This document shows positions 56,886-64,000 of a stretch of DNA of 64,000 bases, one piece after another; the stretch's first letter is position 1, and each line of letters opens with the position of its first letter. The stretch is from Aselliscus stoliczkanus (taxonomy: Eukaryota; Chordata; Mammalia; Chiroptera; Hipposideridae). The stretch lies in NCBI GenBank assembly GCA_033961575.1, contig CM066734.1:81614501-81678500 (forward strand). Direction: 5' to 3'. Both the position numbers and the translations under genes were made by a program. The notes beneath the pieces were generated by a model. The model worked only from the letters and a program-made list of their open reading frames with translations. It had not been told where the DNA came from and did no database searches.

Positions 56886-58722
56886 CTATCATTCATACTC
56901 TTATTATTCCTGATTATTATTTCAATAATTAGGTTTTCAATCTAAAAGAGAATATCAGTTTTGGTATAAAATATTAGTTTATTCTTTTACTCATTGTTAA
57001 TGAGAATTTTTCTTAGATAGTTTTGTACTTTATTCCTTAACATGTAAGACATATATAGTATGCTGGACACCTGAACAAATAGTCTCTTAAGGGAGAATTA
57101 ACAAACAGCTATTCATGGCTCTGTATCTCAGCAGTTAAATAGTCAACAACATTGAGCAGCTATACCTGTGTATGTGTACATGAATACACTTGCAAGGTGA
57201 TTGGTTGGAAATGAATAAGTTAACTATTTGTTCTTTATTGAGAGGAAACCAAATCCGGGCTGCTTGATGGTAGGAAACAACCTGACTCACTTAATCAGAT
57301 GTTTGAGGATGGTTAGGCTACAATTATAATGGTATTAGAGTATCAGTCACCTCTGCTTGGTCCACTGTTATACATTATTTTCCAAAAAAAAATTCTGGGA
57401 AAAGGGTAATTTTTGCTTTCATGGTTTCTATTTATCAGAGACAAATACCATCAATCAGTTAGAATAGTCAGTGAGGAAATGTGTGCAAGTTTTAGACTAA
57501 AATAAATTTTGTTAGCTGAAGTATAACTTTGAAATTGATCAAATGAAGAGACTGAAAATAGTTTATAGTGGAGTAGCCCAGTAAATCAGCTTACGTGGGA
57601 GTTTCCTAGCCAAACTGCTGCCAGTAAAAACAGATATCCTTATAAACCTATTTTATCTGGAGCAAATTTTAACAGGATAGAGGAAGTTTTAGATAATCTA
57701 TAGATTTAGTATAGTAGAGTAGGCCTAAAAATATTAACTACCAGATTTTCAATATATTAATGTTAGAATTAATCCAAATTGTCTACTTCAGGAGTTTTAC
57801 CCTAATGAGTTTTGTAATCATGTAACAAAATCTCACTTTATAACATTGCAGGTGTGCTTTATTTTTACAAAAGAAAGATACCTAGAAAGCATTTTTATAA
57901 GAACTTGCTCACATCTATTACCTTCTCTAACCTGTTACAGAGTTTAAATAATTTTTAAAGAAAACACATACTGTTCAACTAAATGTGACCATTAAATCAT
58001 ATTACAAGTTGAGTTTATTTCCTTATTCCTTCTTTTTGTAAAAATAACAATATGCAAAATGCCTGATGATAAAGTGAAAATATTATCCAGCACTGGAACA
58101 TAGTTGCTGTTTATGCTTTGCTGTTTATGAAATTTATATTATTGCCACCTAAAAATGTATCTGCAAGGCTCTGACATAATGTTTAAAGTTTCTTTTTAGT
58201 GTGGATACCTGCAATAAATCCACTTTTTAAAATTATGAATTGACTCTCCAGAAAACTAGATGAAATATTAACACATAGGCAAAATTCTGTCATTTTACTG
58301 CTGAATTGAAACATCTAAATATCTAGTAATAGCCAAAGGTTTAACTAAATTTATCTCTGTTAAACATATATTAGTGTCTAAAAGACATAAATATAGCCAC
58401 TAAATTTGACAGTTTTCTTTCCCAGTTGCAAATCAGGTAAATAAAACAGCTGGTAGAAAACCTTGACCATTTTTAGTGAGTAGCAGAACCCAAACAGTAA
58501 AGTAAATTGCTATTGTCATAAAAATGGAAATATTTAGAATATTAAAGGACTTTCGCTATAAAAGCATTGCAAATTCTGAAGGCTGTAAAATGCTAATCTT
58601 AATTTTACATCTTCACAGAAAGGGACTAAAAATGGAAAGGCAGAAAATTATCAGCAAAGAAAATTTGGGCACATTGATTCCTGAAGTGTTTTTCTAAGGG
58701 CTATTACAAGTATTCTATTTAA

Positions 58723-58773
58723 ACACACACACACACACACACACACGCACGCACGCACGCACGCGCGCGCACC
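58723..58773. repeat. (AC)n(GCAC)n(GC)n alternating tract
   Basis: About 51 bp of strict purine-pyrimidine alternation, AC repeats grading into GCAC and then GCGCGC. Z-DNA-prone. Confidence 0.95.
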
Positions 58774-58973
58774 CTTTTATTATTTAAAACATTGTCACTT
58801 TTATTGTGAGTGCAATTGTTTAACAATCTCATTGAATCATTTGAGCTTGTCTCTTGTTACAAAATGGGATTTATTTTACCCTGAAAATCTAACAGTTTAG
58901 AAAAATTACTAATTGTGAAAGAAACAGAACCTAATATTTGAATAGAACCCAGCACAGTAGAAATATTTAAGTA

Positions 58974-59084
58974 GGCCCGGCTGAGTGGCGCGGTGGTTAA
59001 GCTCTGGGTTGGGAAGCCAGCGGCCCCGGTTCGGTCCCACATATGAGGGCCAGTGACACTGCCCTCAAAAACAAACAACAAAAA
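58974..59084 (+). mobile_element. Short tRNA-derived SINE (head-only form)
   Basis: GGCCCGGCTGAGTGGCGCGG to GTGACACTGCCCTC and an A-rich tail with C. A 12-bp duplication, AGAAATATTTAA, flanks it (about 58959-58970 and 59085-59096). Confidence 0.93.
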
Positions 59085-59255
59085 AGAAATATTTAATTAT
59101 ATTAACAGTGTTAAGATTGATAGGCAGTCCTAAAAGAAGTATAAAAATTTAAATGAAAACAATTATTAAAATATTAATGTGGATCATGAACAGGAATAAA
59201 ATGCTTTTCCTGCTATCCATCATAACATATACTTTAAAAAAAAAAAAGATTTTCA

Positions 59256-59360
59256 GGCCGACCAAGTGGCGTGGTGTTTGGGAGCTGGCTTGGGACACCA
59301 GCGGCCCGGGTTCGGATCCCACATATGAGGGCCAGTGACACTGCCCTTAAAAAAAAAAAA
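59256..59360 (+). mobile_element. Short tRNA-derived SINE (head-only form)
   Basis: GGCCGACCAAGTGGCGTGGT to GTGACACTGCCCTT plus poly-A. Preceded by a poly-A stretch and GATTTTCA; no clear duplication. It ends 11 bp before a Tigger MITE. Confidence 0.88.
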
Positions 59361-59371
59361 TATTTCATATA

Positions 59372-59527
59372 CAGTAGTACCTTGGTTTGCGAGCATAATT
59401 CATTCCGGAAACAAACTACTCGCATTGCAAGACATCGCTTGTTTACCAAGTTAAAATGTATTAGAAATGTTTGCTCATCTTGTGGAACACTCACAATCCA
59501 AGTTACTCGCAATCCAAGGTTTTACTG
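59372..59527. mobile_element. Tigger-type MITE, uninterrupted
   Basis: 156 bp with ends CAGTAGTACCTTGGTTTGCG and, inverted, CAGTAAAACCTTGGATTGCG, with TA at 59370-59371 and 59528-59529. Whole-element palindrome. Same family as 39340-39560, in inverted orientation. Confidence 0.9.
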
Positions 59528-59865
59528 TATTTCTTTCAAGGGTTCTTTCCTGAATGACCTGAGAATTATTGATTGCTTCCCCTTACTATGCTGGGGATGC
59601 CTATATATGTTCTGTTTCAGAGATGTGAAAAACGATACACATTCAGAAAAGCACATAAAACATAAATGTACAATTTAGTGATTTAATATAAGCAAATATC
59701 CATAGAAGCTTGCTAACAAAAAAGCAGCTCTGTGCCTTTTCTTTCCAATTACAATTCTAACTCTACACCCCTAAAGGTAAACATTGTCCTGTATTTTTTG
59801 GTAATAAATACCTCTTTATAGTTTTTCATGAGTACGAATGAATTCCTAAACAATATAGTTTAATT

Positions 59866-60880
59866 TATTTTTTCAATTACAGTTGACATACAATATTATA
59901 TTAGTTCCAGTGTACAACATAGTCATTAGACATTTATATACTGTATGAAGTCACTCTGATAAGTCTAGGGCCCATTTGACGCTATGTGCACTTATTACAA
60001 TACTATTGACTATATTCCCTATGCTGTACTTTACATCCCAGTGAATAGTATAGCATGTATTTTGTGACTGGCTTCTTTTTTATTCTGTGTTTTTAAGGTT
60101 CATCCATGTTGTTAAGTGTGGCTCTAGTTTATTCATTATTATTGAGGTATGATATTCTATTGTATAAATATAACAAAATTTATCCATTTGATTGTGGATG
60201 GACATTTGGTTGTTTCTACTGTTTTGGCTATTATAAATAATGCTGCTTTGCATATTCTTGCTCATGTGCACCTATTTCAAGAGTATTCACTTTGGAGTAG
60301 AATTGCTAGGTTGCAGGATATCCACATGATATTCTTTATTACATGCCAAGTTTTCCCCATTTATTAAAACAATTTATACTCCCCCATTCTTGCCAGTTCT
60401 TGATCTTATTAGACTTTCAATTTTTGTCCATAAGTGTTTAGATGTGGTATAGTATAGTATATTTTTCATTTTTGTTATTTCTAATAAAGCTGAGGTCTTT
60501 TTCTTACATTTATTGGTCATTTGGATTTCTCTTTTTTCCTGATGTACCTGTACTAATCTTTTGTCCATATTTATAGTGAATTACCTATCTTTTCCTTATT
60601 AATTTGTTGTCATCCCATATAAATTCTAGATACAAGTTATTTCTAGTTATGTATATTGCAAGTATCTTCTATCATTCTCATCTGGCCTTTTTATCCTTTA
60701 ATAATAGTCTTTTCAATAAGTTCTTAATTTTAATAAAATCAAATTTAACATATTTTTCTAAGCTTTTTTGGTTGTCATAGTAAAATCATTATCTTAAGAT
60801 ATCAAGGTATTTCTTGAGGTCATCAAGATATTTCCTTACATTAGTTTTTAAAAGCTACATTTGCCATTCTATCTTCCAGT
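59866..60880 (-). mobile_element. Two L1 3' region fragments, young then old
   Basis: 59866-60060 is the young L1 3' UTR antisense ('ACAGTTGACATACAATATTA', 'AGGGCCCATTTGACGCTATG'). From about 60062 an older L1M 3' end follows ('AAGGTTCATCCATGTTGTTA', 'TTATCCATTTGATTGTGGAT', 'ATTATAAATAATGCTGCTTT', 'GTGCACCTATTTCAAGAGTA'), running to about 60880. Confidence 0.8.
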
Positions 60881-61059
60881 CATCCCTTGTGGCTTATGTT
60901 CCACTTCCAGGAAAATGTGAATTCCATCAAATTAATATTTCCAGTGCAATCCCTCCCCTGAGCTCTAGATCTGTATTTACTGTTGTTTGCCTGATTTTCT
61001 GGCTTGGGCACACATTTCAAATGTAACAGATTCAGAAAAGAACTCTTAATTCCCCATAC

Positions 61060-61680
61060 TCAAACCCAGTCCTCCTTCCAAATTTTCCTCTGTTATTCAG
61101 ACTCAAAATCGGAGTCATCCTGATTTCACCCATTCTCTCAGCCTGTAAATCTGGTCTATCAGAAATTCTGTTGTTTCTCCCTACAAATATTTCCTGAATT
61201 CAACTGTTCTTCACTATCTTCACTACTAGCTTCTCAATCCACTCAGTCCCATCTTTTCCCTGGATTACTGTGCCTTCTGACTCATCTTTCTTCTCTCACT
61301 TTTGTTCTCTTGTAGGACTTTCTCTTTAGAGCAGCCAGATAAGTCTTTAGAAAATGGAAAATTGCTCATATGATTTCCTTCCAAAATCTTGCCCTCAAAT
61401 TTAGAATACAATAAAAATTTCTCTATATGGCCCACATGCCTATTATTCCCACCTCATCTAACAACAGTTTCTCATGTTTTCCTCTAGCCGCATTGACTTC
61501 TTCCTATTCTTCAAACCCACAGACATGTAGTCACGTCAGGACTTTTATCCTAGCTTTTTCCTCTTCCTGGGTTGCTCTTTCCTTGAAGTTGTTTTGTCTA
61601 GTCCAGAATAGTGCTGGCACATTATAAATTCTCAAATGTTATTCATAAACAAATGGATGAATAAAAATGAATGGTTAGAT
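61060..61680 (+). repeat. L2 LINE fragment
   Basis: 'CTCAGCCTGTAAATCTGGTC', 'CTGGATTACTGTGCCTTCTG', 'AGAGCAGCCAGATAAGTCTT', 'TTCCTGGGTTGCTCTTTCC', 'GAATAGTGCTGGCACATTAT' follow the L2 3' part in order. Its 66-codon frame is not a gene. Confidence 0.7.
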
Positions 61681-62722
61681 GGATGAATTTTTTGGGGAAA
61701 AGAAAACCCTTTATTAATGTATCAACTGATTTTTATTCCATTAGTAATTTCAGTCTAATTTGTATGATTGGAGGTAGGTTAAATGTAGAGGTAGCTTTGA
61801 AAATGCACTGTGAGCTGTTTGCTTTTTGAATTCCTCATTTTCATTCAGATGCCTTTTTTACCAACATGGATTTCTATTTAATTTGAATTCTGATGGTTTT
61901 GATTTCTTTAGATGATTTGTTTCATGGTTGTGCACCAGATTAAATGAAGAGATGAGTGCTAATACTCTGAAATTACTTTCTCACAGAGCTCTATGCTCCC
62001 TTAAAACTATTTTTGAATCATGGGTAGAATTTTAGATTGAAAGAAACTATAGAAATTATCTGCTTTTAAGCCTGACCCACTGTGAAATCTTTCAGAACAT
62101 TTCTGGAGGAGATCATCCAATTTCTGATTAAATATCTCCTATGATAAGGGACCTGATTCTTCAAAGGACAATTGATTCTTATAGAAATAAATCACTAGAA
62201 ATATATGGGGGAAATTACTTGTTTTTCCCATTGGAGATTAATCAAACTAATTGATTAGAAATTGAAAGGACTGGGTTTTGATATTTGGATTATGTAGATA
62301 TGTGAAAAACATTAAAATAAAATCTATTTTGGATCTGTTCGAACCATTTAATGTTTAGCAAATTGAAAAGTAGAAATTGAATTGTGTACATTAAAGCCTG
62401 TGACAGATTAAGATGAATAATCTGATAAATTCTTAGCTCCCTTCTCTCTGACCACAGAATATGTGGCAAATTGATGCTCTGGAAAACTCACCTTTTGATA
62501 TTATTATAAAATAGTTCCCCTGAGTCTTCTAGGACCTCTCCCCTTCTTTTATTATCCTGCAATAAATATCTTACTCTTTATTGCTGCATCCATTGTGTTA
62601 TATAATATGTTTGTCAAAACCACCATTCTCTGTTTTAAGGGAAGAAGTATGTGTTGTTTATCTTAGTTTCAGCAGTGTGTACTAGAAAGCTTTGAATATA
62701 GTAGGGCTCAATACATTTTTTT

Positions 62723-63177
62723 GTTTTAAAGATTTTATTGGGGAATTGGGGGGAGGGGAACAGCATTGGTGAACCGGGGAAGGGAAACAGACAAGTTGTT
62801 GTCCTTTTGTTCTTCAGTATAGTTGTGGAGGACATTGCTTCACTGGCCCATATTGGTATCATCATTGTGCTCCTCCCGGATGAGGAAGATTGGTCTCCGG
62901 CCTCTGGACGGCCACTCACAATGGCTCTTGGCAGCTCACACCAGCAGCTAGCCGCTCATGCTAGCTGACGCCCATTCACTGTAGCCTATGGCAGCCCACT
63001 TCAGCAGGGGCTGCAGCTATGCCATCCGGGGGACTCACAGCAGCCCAGCTCCAGGTCAAGCTGTTGTTCACCATCTTAGCTGTAGAGGGCAGTGTCACTG
63101 GCCCACATATGTGGGATCCGAACTGGGGCGGCTGACATCAGAAGTCAGCATTTAACCAACGCACCACTCGGCCAGCC
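62723..63177 (-). mobile_element. Long T+ SINE
   Basis: Reverse copy from AAAGATTTTATTGGGGAATT (tail) to GCACCACTCGGCCAGCC (head). Flanks CTCAATACATTTTTTT and CTCAATATGTTTTTTG are a target duplication at 62707-62722 and 63178-63193. Its long antisense frames are by-products of the GC-rich body. Confidence 0.92.
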
Positions 63178-64000
63178 CTCAATATGTTTTTTGAAACAAA
63201 TGATTTACATTCTGTAATTGAGACCTCCAAATAGTACAAGAAATAATCAGTTGTTTGCTCTACACTTTTTTGGATAATTCTGACTCTCTCATTAGGTTTT
63301 AAACTCAAAGAATTCGGTTTGAACATCAAATATGTACTTTGTTTGCCATGAGTTTTGTTGTTTTTTTTTGTGGGGGGGATGGAGTAGTTTTTGTTTTCTA
63401 TATGCGGAACAGGACTTTCCCTGGTATTTCTCTTTCTAGCACTGAATTAGGGTGCTAGAAATTTTCTGCCAGAGTTTCCAGAATGATTTTTTAAGAACTG
63501 AAAGGATTTGTACATCACTGCCCCTCCCATAAATAATCAAAATTGGTTTCACGGAGTTACTTAGCTGTCAGGAAAATAGAACCCAACAGTACATTTAAAA
63601 AAATAATAATTTTTTTAAAAAAACCTCTTAAAGTAAGTGTTCTGGTGTTCAACTATCTCTTCATAAAAAGTATGCATGTTTGCTAAATAATATTTTTAAG
63701 ACATTGAGTTTGCTTTATTTTCTGCTAAATAAGTATTTTCCTTTATATAGCTTTCAATCTAAGGGAATAAACAAAAATATGTTTATGATTATGTGATGGA
63801 ACATGCACACACCCTCTCACAAACACCAACAAAGGCACAAAAACCCTCTCCCCTTGAGGCATACTCTAAATGATCAGGTTAATGTCATCCTCACAGGGTG
63901 CAGCCAGGGAGTGTCTAGCTGGACGCTTGTCGCGGTTATAGGGCTTGATTATAAGGCAGCAGAAAGTGCCAAGCCTTTAGAGTCTAGATAGCAATTTTCT

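Larger units (their letters stand above)
44838..64000. other. 5' flank of TMPRSS11C / intergenic, no gene seen
   Basis: About 19 kb without a recognisable exon on either strand. In the mammalian cluster the neighbour on this side should be another TMPRSS11 gene in the same orientation, but no protease 3' exon (GDSGGPL, VYTRV, DWI equivalents) was found. Stretches 44940-45860, 47290-47970, 48850-49660, 50170-50720, 53000-53740, 53850-54900, 55400-56680, 56890-58700 and 62040-62700, 63200-64000 hold nothing I can assign. Confidence 0.55.

Overview
The window is a piece of a mammalian nuclear genome. It is AT-rich, has no long open reading frames, and is dominated by interspersed repeats: L1 fragments of several ages, ancient L2, L3 and MIR copies, MaLR-type LTRs, hAT and Tigger DNA transposons, and several families of tRNA-headed SINEs. 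The young SINEs (a GGCCGGCCGAGTGGCGC head with a GTGACACTGCCCTC end), the young L1 3' ends and several mariner-type miniature elements fit a bat, probably of the Rhinolophus/Hipposideros/megabat side (Yinpterochiroptera). That placement rests on remembered repeat families, not on a search.

One protein-coding gene is recognisable. It is on the minus strand and runs from an ATG at 44837 leftwards off the window: the 5' half of TMPRSS11C (neurobin/DESC3 type), a type II transmembrane serine protease of the TMPRSS11 (HAT/DESC) cluster. Five exons can be placed to the base: 44782-44837, 37201-37316, 26760-26878, 16510-16577 and 12114-12277. Their phases chain correctly (2, 1, 0, 2, 1), every intron is GT-AG, and the 174 complete codons are open. 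They encode the cytoplasmic tail, the membrane anchor and most of the SEA domain. No trypsin-domain exon was found; those exons should lie beyond position 1. The locus is annotated as a pseudogene in human, so an open 5' half here is of interest.

Layout: 1-12113 is intron 5, with L1M, L2, an LTR, mariner-type elements, MIRs and a rearranged L1. 12278-16509 is intron 4, with MIR, L2, tandem L1 3' ends and an LTR-like stretch. 16578-26759 is intron 3, with L2 split by a SINE, a chimeric SINE, an L1 split by another SINE, and MITEs. 26879-37200 is intron 2, with L1 ORF2 split by a long SINE, more SINEs and hAT elements. 37317-44781 is intron 1, with a long L2, a mariner MITE nested in a Tigger MITE, L1 ORF2 and a MaLR LTR. 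44838-64000 is 5' flank or intergenic sequence, again packed with repeats.

The most distinctive non-genic content is a family of about 450-bp retroposons. They have a tRNA-like head, a GC-rich repetitive body, and a tail joining AATAAA to a TCTTT pol III terminator (the T+ SINE design). Their target-site duplications, truncations, chimeras and nested insertions let much of the local insertion history be read directly.
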